From the IMG/VR virus record IMGVR_UViG_3300034104_000236, positions 1 through 32,688 of that record: a stretch of DNA of 32,688 bases. One strand, 5' to 3'. Shown piece after piece: positions 22,483 to 28,523 of this stretch. The notes under the pieces are model-generated. The model was not told the DNA's origin, ran no database searches, and worked only from the letters and a program-made list of their open reading frames with translations. A program made the translations under genes and the position numbers. Origin of the DNA: a virus. Each line of letters opens with the position of its first letter. Position 1 is the first letter of the stretch.

Positions 22483-23451
22483 TCAAGCCAATAAAAGTGA
22501 TTCTGCTTCTGACTTCAGTCGGTTGCCATTGCCAAACCAAGCATTGTTCATGCGTGTATCTACATTGTGTCCACGCTCATGGTCAATGTATTGAGTCACC
22601 GCATTTAGCAAGCCCCATCGTGTGCCGTAAACCCCTTGTTCTGATGCACCAATCCCTGCACCATCAAAGAGTTCAAGAACCCTCTTGTAACCCCTAGACT
22701 CTTTGTACTTTTCAGTCTGAGGGTCAAAGATCGCAGGGAATAATTTACTAACAAAACCCTTTGCGTATCCACCTGAAACGCCCATTCTGGCAAGTGATCT
22801 GTATTTGTCCATCATTCCATCAAAGCCACCAACAATGATGCCGAGGCGGTCACGCATCAGGCTTGCATCAAAGTCTGTGCCATGGGTCAACATCACCCGA
22901 CTTGGTGCATCTTCAGTATCAGCCGCAGAGAGGGTGTTATTGCATACAACTCGAATACTTGTGAATTGACCAATCGTTGCAGCCGAACCATCAAAAGAGG
23001 TGCTGAGAAGCAAATAGCCTTTCACAGCATCATCATTCAGAACCACCGATTCTTTATTCACATTTGCCAATGCCCAGATACGCTTGCCGCCTTTGATTGC
23101 TCCTGCAACCTCAAGAGTAAAACCAGCCGATTGCACAAGGGTGTTAAAAAAGTCCAAAACATCTGCTGGTTGGTGAACTTTGTATCGGTCTGAAACTACA
23201 CCGAGTGGGGTCTTGGTGTCATTGCGGAAAATTACATTCTTGTTTTCCACCTGTTGTGGTGCGGCAAGACCTTCAGGCCAAAACATGACGGGAGAAACTT
23301 GCGCCTCCCAGTCAAGTCCAGCCTCTTTGCGCCACACATCAATGGGTGCATCTTGGGTGAGCTGTTGACCAAGACCATGCCAAGGTGTCTTGTTGGCGTA
23401 TGCAATTTCTGCCTTGCCTGTCTGTGCGTTATTTTCGATTAAATGTGCCAT
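22483..23451 (-). CDS. DUF932 (phage/plasmid-like) protein
   Basis: 322 residues, the full length of the DUF932/TIGR03299 family. These proteins are frequent in phages and plasmids and their biochemical role is not settled. Typical blocks: YANKTPWHGLGQQL near the N-terminus, LGVVSDRYKVHQPADVLDFF, the central STSFDGSAATIGQFTSIRVV then CNNTLSAA, and the C-terminal TRWGLLNAVTQYIDHERG. It is the first gene of the leftward early region, with its own promoter (23499-23526) and a GGAGAAATC ribosome site. Strong early expression is likely. Confidence 0.9.
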   Translation of the reverse strand: MAHLIENNAQTGKAEIAYANKTPWHGLGQQLTQDAPIDVWRKEAGLDWEAQVSPVMFWPEGLAAPQQVENKNVIFRNDTKTPLGVVSDRYKVHQPADVLDFFNTLVQSAGFTLEVAGAIKGGKRIWALANVNKESVVLNDDAVKGYLLLSTSFDGSAATIGQFTSIRVVCNNTLSAADTEDAPSRVMLTHGTDFDASLMRDRLGIIVGGFDGMMDKYRSLARMGVSGGYAKGFVSKLFPAIFDPQTEKYKESRGYKRVLELFDGAGIGASEQGVYGTRWGLLNAVTQYIDHERGHNVDTRMNNAWFGNGNRLKSEAESLLLA

Positions 23452-23498
23452 GATTTCTCCAATTAGACCCTTATGCGAAATTGCTAGGGAATGGTCAC

Positions 23499-23526
23499 AT
23501 TGTATAGGGCTCTAAACACTCGTCAA
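23499..23526 (-). promoter_or_regulatory. sigma70-type promoter 2 (leftward, DUF932)
   Basis: On the - strand: TTGACG (23521-23526), 16 bases, TACAAT (23499-23504). Predicted start is near 23492 and the leader is ~40 bases. The leaders of promoters 1 and 2 share GGGTCTA followed by TT and GGAGAAATCA, showing the whole promoter-leader unit is duplicated. Confidence 0.8.
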
Positions 23527-23545
23527 TAATTAATGTAAAACTTTT

Positions 23546-23563
23546 ATTAGGACTTTCCCTAAT
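23546..23563. promoter_or_regulatory. 18-bp palindromic operator, copy 2 (divergent region)
   Basis: Identical ATTAGGACTTTCCCTAAT, 19 bases upstream of the promoter 2 -35 box. The identity continues into flanking bases, 23 in all. It also overlaps the place of a -35 box for the rightward Cro-like gene, so one bound protein could act on both directions. Confidence 0.8.
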
Positions 23564-23579
23564 ATGGAGTTCTACTTTG

Positions 23580-23585
23580 TATAGT
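23580..23585 (+). promoter_or_regulatory. Possible rightward -10 box for the Cro-like gene
   Basis: TATAGT preceded by TTG, with an overlapping TAAAAT at 23585-23590. There is no good -35 box; the expected place is covered by operator copy 2. If used, transcription would begin only a few bases before the ATG at 23597, giving a leaderless or nearly leaderless mRNA, consistent with the lack of a ribosome site there. Confidence 0.4.
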
Positions 23586-23596
23586 AAAATGCACTG

Positions 23597-23755
23597 ATGT
23601 CAAAAAATGATGCAATTTCAAAAGCTGGTTCACAAGCTGCCCTTGCAAGGTTGCTTGGTGTGACTCGAGGTGCTGTTTCCCAATGGAAGCAGTTACCAAA
23701 AGGTCGGCTGTATCAGCTCATGGTCATAAGACCAGAATGGTTTGATCGTCTATAA
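23597..23755 (+). CDS. cro: Cro-like repressor (52 aa)
   Basis: 52 residues: MSKNDAISKAGSQAALARLL, then GVTRGAVSQWKQLPKGRLYQ and a short end LMVIRPEWFDRL. The segment SQAALARLLGVTRGAVSQWK is a clear helix-turn-helix, very like P22 Cro (TQRAVAKALGISDAAVSQWK). It would bind an operator as a dimer and turn down early transcription. It is the first gene on the + side of the divergent region and lies beside operator copy 2. There is no Shine-Dalgarno site. No CI partner was found on the other side, where DUF932 stands instead. Confidence 0.85.
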   Translation: MSKNDAISKAGSQAALARLLGVTRGAVSQWKQLPKGRLYQLMVIRPEWFDRL

Positions 23756-23766
23756 TTTTTGAAACA

Positions 23767-23834
23767 CGGCTAGATCTGAAGTCATGAGCAGATCGAAAAG
23801 GGTTACACCTTCCCCTGCCGAGGTTTCTTCATAA
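23767..23834 (+). promoter_or_regulatory. Structured leader (possible three-way junction) with 16-codon ORF
   Basis: The 104-base gap between the Cro-like and DUF1376 genes has CGGC (23767-23770) pairing GCCG (23817-23820). Enclosed are GATCTG/CAGATC (23773-23778/23789-23794) and AAGG/CCTT (23798-23801/23808-23811). Together they can fold as a three-way junction. An ORF at 23784-23834 encodes MSRSKRVTPSPAEVSS, either a leader peptide or a remnant of a longer HTH gene. No known riboswitch class was recognised. Confidence 0.35.
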
Positions 23835-23859
23835 AGGTGCTTGAAAAAGGTAAAACTTA

Positions 23860-24630
23860 ATGCATTACTACACATTCAATATCGGTGACTATCGAGGTGC
23901 TACTGCACATCTGTCAAACGAGGAAGACCTTGCTTACAGAAGACTTCTTGATATGTACTACGACACAGAAAAAAAAATCCCATTAGATACCCAGTGGCTT
24001 GCCAGACGCTTGCGTTTGGATACCAAAGTGATTCAGGATGTTTTAACTGATATGTTTGAAAAACAAGAGGATGGTTGGTTTCATGCTCGCTGTCATGAGG
24101 TAATTGCTCAATACCATGCAATGGCAGAAAAGAACAGGACAAATGGCAAACTTGGTGGCAGAAAAAAGAACCCAGTGGGTAACCAAATGGCTACCGACTC
24201 GCAACCCAACGATAAGGCAACTAATAACCAAGAACTAATAACCAATAACGAACTAAATACCAATATATGTCCACCTGAAGGTGAACCTGAGGAAAAGTTA
24301 CCTGATTGTGAACACAAGGCAGTTATCAGTCTTTATCACCAACACTTACCAACACTGAGGAAAGTAGAAGTCTGGAATACAACAAGACATGGTTACTTGA
24401 GACAAAGATGGCGAGAGGTGGCGATTGAACTATCTCAAGGCAAAACAATTCAAACTGAAGATGTGCTGAATTGGTGGGAAGACTTTTTCAAGCACATCGG
24501 GCATTCAAAATTCTTAACTGGCAAAGTCAACAGCAAAGATGGTCGGGCATTTACTGCCGACCTTGAGTGGATTCTGAAACCAAGCAATTTTGCAAAAATC
24601 GTAGAAGGTAAATACCATGGCACTCACTAA
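23860..24630 (+). CDS. DUF1376 (YdaU-like) replication protein
   Basis: 256 residues. The N-terminal ~85 residues match DUF1376: YYTFNIGDYRGATAHLSNEE, then DLAYRRLLDMYYDTEKKIPL and a winged-helix-like stretch to RCHEVIAQYH. The C-terminal ~90 residues form a second helical domain (LRQRWREVAIELSQGK, LNWWEDFFKHIGHSKFLTGK) of the kind found in phage replication initiators. An Asn/Gln-rich linker lies between them (TNNQELITNNELNTN), and its DNA is made of short repeats. Position just after Cro matches the lambdoid O gene, so this is the likely origin-binding initiator. The start has AAAAAGGTAAAACTTA upstream. Confidence 0.85.
   Translation: MHYYTFNIGDYRGATAHLSNEEDLAYRRLLDMYYDTEKKIPLDTQWLARRLRLDTKVIQDVLTDMFEKQEDGWFHARCHEVIAQYHAMAEKNRTNGKLGGRKKNPVGNQMATDSQPNDKATNNQELITNNELNTNICPPEGEPEEKLPDCEHKAVISLYHQHLPTLRKVEVWNTTRHGYLRQRWREVAIELSQGKTIQTEDVLNWWEDFFKHIGHSKFLTGKVNSKDGRAFTADLEWILKPSNFAKIVEGKYHGTH
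24221..24263 (+). repeat. Iteron-like repeats inside the replication gene (candidate origin)
   Basis: CTAATAACCAA occurs at 24221-24231 and 24235-24245, and a variant CTAAATACCAA at 24253-24263. The tract is A-rich and T/A-rich. In lambda and relatives the origin consists of iterons inside the initiator gene, and this sits in the linker between the two domains of the DUF1376 protein. Confidence 0.5.
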
Positions 24631-24847
24631 TTTCAAACAGCAAAATCACCAGATTGACGAAACAAATCACAGTTTATGTAGCGTTCCTGGTTGTGGAAAA
24701 CGTTGGGCAGTTCACATGGAAGGCCTGCGACCGATGTGTTCAGCGCATCAATGGTCCGATAAAAAACCAGCCACAAAGCGGGATATTTCTATTGCTGCAT
24801 TCACGCAGCCACCAGTTCAGCATTGGCAAGATGATGAGGTTTTCTGA
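24617..24847 (+). CDS. Small zinc-binding-like protein (76 aa)
   Basis: 76 residues. C21-x4-C26 (CSVPGC) and C41-x2-H44 (CSAH) form a likely zinc site around KRWAVHMEGLRPM. The C-terminus (AAFTQPPVQHWQDDEVF) is unstructured. It overlaps the DUF1376 gene by 14 bases and the next ORF by one base (TGATG). Similar short proteins follow phage replication genes; function unknown. Confidence 0.75.
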   Translation: MALTNFKQQNHQIDETNHSLCSVPGCGKRWAVHMEGLRPMCSAHQWSDKKPATKRDISIAAFTQPPVQHWQDDEVF

Positions 24848-25110
24848 TGTATGACCACAAATCCTTATTGGACAAAAGACGGGAAGGCCAAGAATTTAGC
24901 CTTGCTGACATCAACCGAGCATTGCGAGATGCTGGAGACCTTGAGCCACACCGAAGCCCGAGAATGGATAAAACGCTATCGCAAGAAACGCCTAGAGCTG
25001 GGGAAGCAGGAAGCCCAAGCATGGTGGGAAAGTATCAAGATGGACATCAAAAAGAAACGTGGGCAGGATGGTCTAGATACCTTGATTACCAACATGAGGC
25101 AACAAAATGA
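24847..25110 (+). CDS. Alternative overlapping frame (87 aa), possibly also coding
   Basis: This frame is open across almost the same DNA as 24851-25120. Its ends fit coupling better: TGATG with the gene before and ATGA with rusA after. The first ~34 residues (MYDHKSLLDKRREGQEFSLA, then DINRALRDAGDLE) look like a genuine small phage protein. The rest (RSPRMDKTLSQETPRAG) has the low-complexity look of a shadow. Either only the start is real in homologues, or both frames are used. Confidence 0.35.
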   Translation: MYDHKSLLDKRREGQEFSLADINRALRDAGDLEPHRSPRMDKTLSQETPRAGEAGSPSMVGKYQDGHQKETWAGWSRYLDYQHEATK

Positions 25111-25120
25111 TGCAAATTAA
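24851..25120 (+). CDS. Small helical protein (89 aa), preferred frame of a dual-open region
   Basis: 89 residues: TTNPYWTKDGKAKNLALLTS, then TLSHTEAREWIKRYRKKRLE, LGKQEAQAWWESIKMDIKKK and RGQDGLDTLITNMRQQ. The amphipathic pattern with AWWE and DI.KKRG is like small proteins located before RusA in many phages. It is preferred over the +1-shifted frame at 24847-25110 because of this pattern. It overlaps RusA by 14 bases. Function unknown. Confidence 0.6.
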   Translation: MTTNPYWTKDGKAKNLALLTSTEHCEMLETLSHTEAREWIKRYRKKRLELGKQEAQAWWESIKMDIKKKRGQDGLDTLITNMRQQNDAN

Positions 25121-25529
25121 CTTTGCCGTATATGGCGAACCTGTACCAAAGGGCAGACCAAGGTTTTCTACAAGAGGAAAGTTTCCAGTTGCCTACACCC
25201 CTGAAAAAACAAAGAATTACGAATCCGAGGTGGCGATGATGGCAAAAGCGGCAATGGGCGCTTCAGAACCACTACAAGGGGCATTGGAAGCTTTTATTTA
25301 CGTTATCTTTCCTGTTCCAACTTCATATTCAAAAAAGCGCACCGAGGCGTGTTTAAGCGACTCTGAGAAACACATAAAACGCCCAGATTTAGATAACGTA
25401 ATTAAGTGCGTGATTGATGGCATGGACAAAATTGTGTTTTTGAACGACTCGCAGATCACATCCATTCACAGCACCAAGGTTTATGGAGAAATTGCCAAGG
25501 TCGAAGTTTTAGTGAGGGAGGTTGAATGA
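25107..25529 (+). CDS. rusA: RusA-type Holliday junction resolvase
   Basis: 140 residues (E. coli RusA is 120). It cuts four-way DNA junctions made in recombination or replication, helping resolve phage DNA before packaging. Motifs: K15GRPR19 near the N-terminus, RPDLDN at 92-97 with D94 and D96, K100, and NDSQI at 113-117 with D114, corresponding to the Asp and Lys active-site residues of the family. ATG 25107 (or 25110) overlaps the upstream frame. It acts downstream of the Erf and exonuclease module on the other strand. Confidence 0.93.
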   Translation: MMQINFAVYGEPVPKGRPRFSTRGKFPVAYTPEKTKNYESEVAMMAKAAMGASEPLQGALEAFIYVIFPVPTSYSKKRTEACLSDSEKHIKRPDLDNVIKCVIDGMDKIVFLNDSQITSIHSTKVYGEIAKVEVLVREVE

Positions 25530-25855
25530 AACCAGAAAAAGCAGCCCAAACAATCAGGGATAAAGCACCAGCTTACGGGGAGGCAAAAGCACAAAGGGTA
25601 TATCTTGAAGAATTTCGCAAGTCCAAAAAAGCCCTTTTGATGAAAGATGCACTCAAACTTGGTGTCGAGGCGGCAAATGCACAGGAGCGAGAAGCATACG
25701 CAGACCCTGCTTATCACCAATTACTCAAAGGGCTGGCGCAAGCAATCGAACAGGAAGAAACGCTAAAGTGGGAGCTGGAGGCGGCAAGGTTGGACATAGA
25801 AATTTGGCGTACTCGGGAAGCAACAAACCGAATGCAAGATAGGTCGCACCAATGA
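25526..25855 (+). CDS. Coiled-coil early protein (109 aa), unknown
   Basis: 109 residues, nearly all helical. YLEEFRKSKKALLMKDALKL, EREAYADPAYHQLLKGLAQA and WELEAARLDIEIWRTREATN are typical of a phage family found beside RusA and NinB-like genes. Four-base overlaps join it to both neighbours. Function not known; a role with DNA or nuclease partners is possible from context only. Confidence 0.8.
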   Translation: MKPEKAAQTIRDKAPAYGEAKAQRVYLEEFRKSKKALLMKDALKLGVEAANAQEREAYADPAYHQLLKGLAQAIEQEETLKWELEAARLDIEIWRTREATNRMQDRSHQ

Positions 25856-26037
25856 AATGCCCAGAATGTGGGACATGGACAATCGTTAAAGAGACCAGAA
25901 CAAGCACAGGAAATACACGCAGACGCAGGCTTGAATGTGCCAATGAGCACAGATTTACAACTTTGGAGACCATAATTGTTTCAAAAACACGCATACGTCA
26001 GAAGCAAAAAACTTCTCAAACTGGTGGCAAGTCTTGA
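25852..26037 (+). CDS. Zinc-ribbon protein, NrdR/Ogr-like N-terminus
   Basis: 61 residues. C3-PE-C6 and C29-ANE-H33 make a zinc ribbon, with a TRRRRLEC block typical of NrdR-like zinc ribbons. It lacks the ATP-cone of NrdR. Such short zinc-ribbon proteins in phages can act as activators or DNA-binding factors, here unproven. The last 62 bases overlap the next gene in another frame. Confidence 0.75.
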   Translation: MKCPECGTWTIVKETRTSTGNTRRRRLECANEHRFTTLETIIVSKTRIRQKQKTSQTGGKS

Positions 26038-26299
26038 TTGCCAACTTTGTGGTTCAGGCCATTTTGTCCAGGCAGCACACACAAACTGGGGTGGCGGCAA
26101 GGGCAGAAGCATCAAAGCTGACGACAATCTGACTGCCGCACTCTGTATGACTTGCCATTACGACATTGATGCTGGCGCAAAATGGTCTAAAGCTGAAAGA
26201 CAGCAAGCATGGCAAGTAGCGCACTTCAAAACAGTTCAGTTATTGGTAGATACTGGTCAATGGCCTGTTGACATACCTATACCTGATATAGCAAAATGA
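25976..26299 (+). CDS. HNH-like zinc nuclease (phage nin-region type)
   Basis: 107 residues if started at TTG 25976; no ATG fits. C22-QL-C25, A34-H35, then KADDNLTAALC57-MT-C60-H61 and DIDAG. This CxxC ... AH ... CxxCH layout is that of small phage HNH-type proteins related to those of the nin region. KGRSIKADD and ALCMTCHYDID are the distinctive blocks. The gene overlaps the zinc-ribbon gene by 62 bases. It is the last gene before the terminator at 26330. Nuclease activity is predicted, not shown. Confidence 0.8.
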   Translation: MFQKHAYVRSKKLLKLVASLDCQLCGSGHFVQAAHTNWGGGKGRSIKADDNLTAALCMTCHYDIDAGAKWSKAERQQAWQVAHFKTVQLLVDTGQWPVDIPIPDIAK

Positions 26300-26329
26300 A
26301 CACGCTGACAAATGCAGTTGCCAGCTTTT

Positions 26330-26354
26330 TGGGGGCTGATGCTCCCATTTTTTT
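26330..26354 (+). terminator. Strong intrinsic terminator between early and late genes
   Basis: TGGGGGC (26330-26336), TGAT loop, GCTCCCA (26341-26347), a 7-bp GC-rich stem with one G.T pair, then seven T. The T-run is only 9 bases before the ATG of the ParB-domain gene, with the ribosome site AAGG in between. Downstream genes therefore need read-through, antitermination or another promoter. Confidence 0.85.
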
Positions 26355-26363
26355 AAGGAAAAT

Positions 26364-27161
26364 ATGAACCCAGCAGATAAAGTCGAAAAATGGGCGATTG
26401 ATAAGCTCATTCCTTACGCACGAAACTCACGCACACATTCTGATGAGCAAGTAGCACAACTTGCCGCAAGTATTAAGGAGTGGGGCTGGACAACTCCAGT
26501 TTTGGTGGATGAACAAGGCGGCATCATTGCTGGACATGGGCGTACACTAGCGGCTCAAAAGCTGAAAATGGCAGAAGTTCCTGTGATGGTGGCAAAAGGT
26601 TGGTCAGATGCCAAAAAACGAGCTTATATCATTGCTGACAATAAACTTGCACAAAATGCTGGTTGGGACAACGCAATGTTATCCCTTGAACTTGAAGAAC
26701 TTGATGGTCTAGGTTTTGACATTGACTTAACTGGATTTACGCCAGAGGAAATTACAGAATTGTCATTTTTGGATGCTGATGATGAGCAAACTGATGATAG
26801 CAAGTACACAAAAAAGATAGATGCCCCAGTTTATGCGCCATCTGGTGACTGCCCTCCCATAAGTGAACTTTACGATAAAGTTAAATACGAACAACTTACA
26901 GCAAAAATTTACCAAGACCCTGAAATAAAGCCAGAGGTTAAAGACTTTTTATTGGCAGCGGCAGCACGACACATACGATTCGACTTTGAGCAAATTGCAG
27001 AGTTCTATGCTCATGCTGACCCAGATATACAGCAACTCATGGAAGATAGCGCATTGGTCATAATTGACTTTGACAAGGCTATTGCCAATGGATATGTAAA
27101 GCTTTCACAAGCCATCAGTGATGTTTATGCCAGCGAAAAGGGTGAAGAACATGATGCCTAA
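26364..27161 (+). CDS. ParB-domain protein with conserved extra C-terminal domain
   Basis: 265 residues. Residues ~8-100 form a ParB/Srx N-terminal domain: IPYARNSRTHSDEQVAQLAA, then GIIAGHGRTLAAQKL with G57-H58-G59-R60 (ParB box 2 type) and VPVMVAKGWSDAKKRAYIIA. Residues ~150-265 are a separate helical domain (PPISELYDKVKYEQLTAKIY, RHIRFDFEQIAEFYAHAD, DSALVIIDFDKAIANGYVKL) which I recognise as linked to a neighbouring glycosyltransferase-like gene in other mobile elements. ParB-domain phage proteins may bind or modify DNA, hydrolyse CTP or act as nucleases; which applies here is unknown. It overlaps the next gene by 11 bases. Confidence 0.85.
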   Translation: MNPADKVEKWAIDKLIPYARNSRTHSDEQVAQLAASIKEWGWTTPVLVDEQGGIIAGHGRTLAAQKLKMAEVPVMVAKGWSDAKKRAYIIADNKLAQNAGWDNAMLSLELEELDGLGFDIDLTGFTPEEITELSFLDADDEQTDDSKYTKKIDAPVYAPSGDCPPISELYDKVKYEQLTAKIYQDPEIKPEVKDFLLAAAARHIRFDFEQIAEFYAHADPDIQQLMEDSALVIIDFDKAIANGYVKLSQAISDVYASEKGEEHDA

Positions 27162-28056
27162 GACCTTTGCCGTGTTTATTCTGACGCATGGTCGAGCAAA
27201 TAATGTTTATACGTACCAAAGTTTACGTAAACAAGGTTACACAGGCAAAATTTACCTGATATGCGATGACGAGGACAAACAACTCGACAAATACAAAGAG
27301 GTTTATGGCAAAGAATCTGTGATCGTTTTCAACAAGCAAGAAGCGATTGATATTACCGACAGCGGAGATAACTTCAAAAAACGCAATAGCGTGGTCTACG
27401 CAAGAAATATCAGCTTCAAAATTGCAGCCGATCAAGGTCTGACGCACTTTTGGCAACTAGATGACGATTACACAAGGTTTGATTACTCAACGAATGAAGA
27501 ATTGCAGTACATCACATCCGAAAATAAGATTGGCAAACTGGATGATGTGCTTGTTGCACTGGTTGAGTTTTTGGATACAACACCGTTTCATTCAGTCGCA
27601 TTTGCACAGGGGGGCGACTTTATTGGTGGTGAAGGTTGCGTATTACTGAGCAAAATGCGGAAAGATGAAATTTATCGTAAAGTAATGAATTCGTTTATGT
27701 TTCGTGTAGATCGCCCTGTCAAGTTCATGGGTCGAATTAACGAGGATGTGAATATGTATGCCGAATGGGGCAGACGAGGCATATTGTTCATGACGACACC
27801 TCAGTTGCGCTTACAGCAGATCGTAACTCAGCAAAATGCAGGCGGATTGACTGAAATCTACTTAGACCTTGGAACTTATACTAAATCGTTCTATTCAGTT
27901 ATGTATGCACCATCGTGTGTAAAAATCTCAGAAGTAGGCACAAATGACAAACGGATACATCATCAGTTATCATGGAAACACACTGTGCCAAAGATATTGA
28001 GTGAGGAACATCGCAAACCAAGGGTGCTTTCACGCATTACAAGCACAGTTAAATAA
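27151..28056 (+). CDS. Glycosyltransferase-like protein linked to ParB
   Basis: 301 residues from ATG 27151 (27154 also possible). It has the look of a GT-A fold sugar transferase: MPKTFAVFILTHGRANNVYT with T12-HGR15, YLICDDEDKQLDKY (38-50), the nucleotide-binding-like ARN at 84-86 and a WQLDDDY motif at 101-107 that could hold the metal and sugar nucleotide. Later blocks: VAFAQGGDFIGGEG and FMGRINEDVNMYAEWG. TET-associated and other phage glycosyltransferases modify DNA bases, but no TET or hydroxymethylase gene is present, so the target is open. The 11-base overlap with the ParB-domain gene shows a two-gene unit. It could also act on protein or sugar. Confidence 0.75.
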   Translation: MMPKTFAVFILTHGRANNVYTYQSLRKQGYTGKIYLICDDEDKQLDKYKEVYGKESVIVFNKQEAIDITDSGDNFKKRNSVVYARNISFKIAADQGLTHFWQLDDDYTRFDYSTNEELQYITSENKIGKLDDVLVALVEFLDTTPFHSVAFAQGGDFIGGEGCVLLSKMRKDEIYRKVMNSFMFRVDRPVKFMGRINEDVNMYAEWGRRGILFMTTPQLRLQQIVTQQNAGGLTEIYLDLGTYTKSFYSVMYAPSCVKISEVGTNDKRIHHQLSWKHTVPKILSEEHRKPRVLSRITSTVK

Positions 28057-28088
28057 CGCAGCAAACCAACCTTTCGCGGAGGTTACTT

Positions 28089-28523
28089 ATGAAAAAAACA
28101 ACTGAAATTTCCACCCAACTGCCTAAAAAAGAGGCAGATAAGCCAAAACAGAACGGTGGGGCACGAGAAGGTGCTGGCAGAAAACCCTTTTTGCCTACTG
28201 ATGCAGAACGCAAACAGGTTGAGGCAATGTCTGGTTATGGTGTGCCTTTTGAACAGATTGCGGCATTGATACGTGATGGCATTGACATTGATACGCTGAG
28301 AAAATACTTCAGCCCCGAACTTATCAACGGAAAAGCCAAAGCAAATGCACAGATTGGCAAAGGCATTTTCCAAAAAGCAATGGCTGGTGATACGACAGCA
28401 CAAATTTGGTGGTCAAAATGCCAAATGGGTTGGAAAGAAACCCAACGTCATGAACTAACAGGAGCTGATGGTCAACCACTAGAGTTCGCAAAGATTGAGC
28501 GTGTCGTTGTCAAACATGGGTAA
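28089..28523 (+). CDS. terS: Terminase small subunit
   Basis: 144 residues. GGAREGAGRKPFLPTDAERK is the typical start of the Phage-terminase small-subunit type, followed by MSGYGVPFEQIAALIRDGID and TLRKYFSPELINGKAKANAQ, a helix-turn-helix that recognises the packaging site, and a WWSKCQMGWKETQRHE block for oligomerisation. The start has GCGGAGGTTACTT upstream, a strong site. The end overlaps the large subunit start by 8 bases. The pac site is usually inside or near this gene. Confidence 0.9.
   Translation: MKKTTEISTQLPKKEADKPKQNGGAREGAGRKPFLPTDAERKQVEAMSGYGVPFEQIAALIRDGIDIDTLRKYFSPELINGKAKANAQIGKGIFQKAMAGDTTAQIWWSKCQMGWKETQRHELTGADGQPLEFAKIERVVVKHG

Noticed and set aside
23767-23820. Hammerhead-type ribozyme
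   Set aside because: GAAA follows a stem in the three-way junction, but the required CUGANGA core before that stem is absent.
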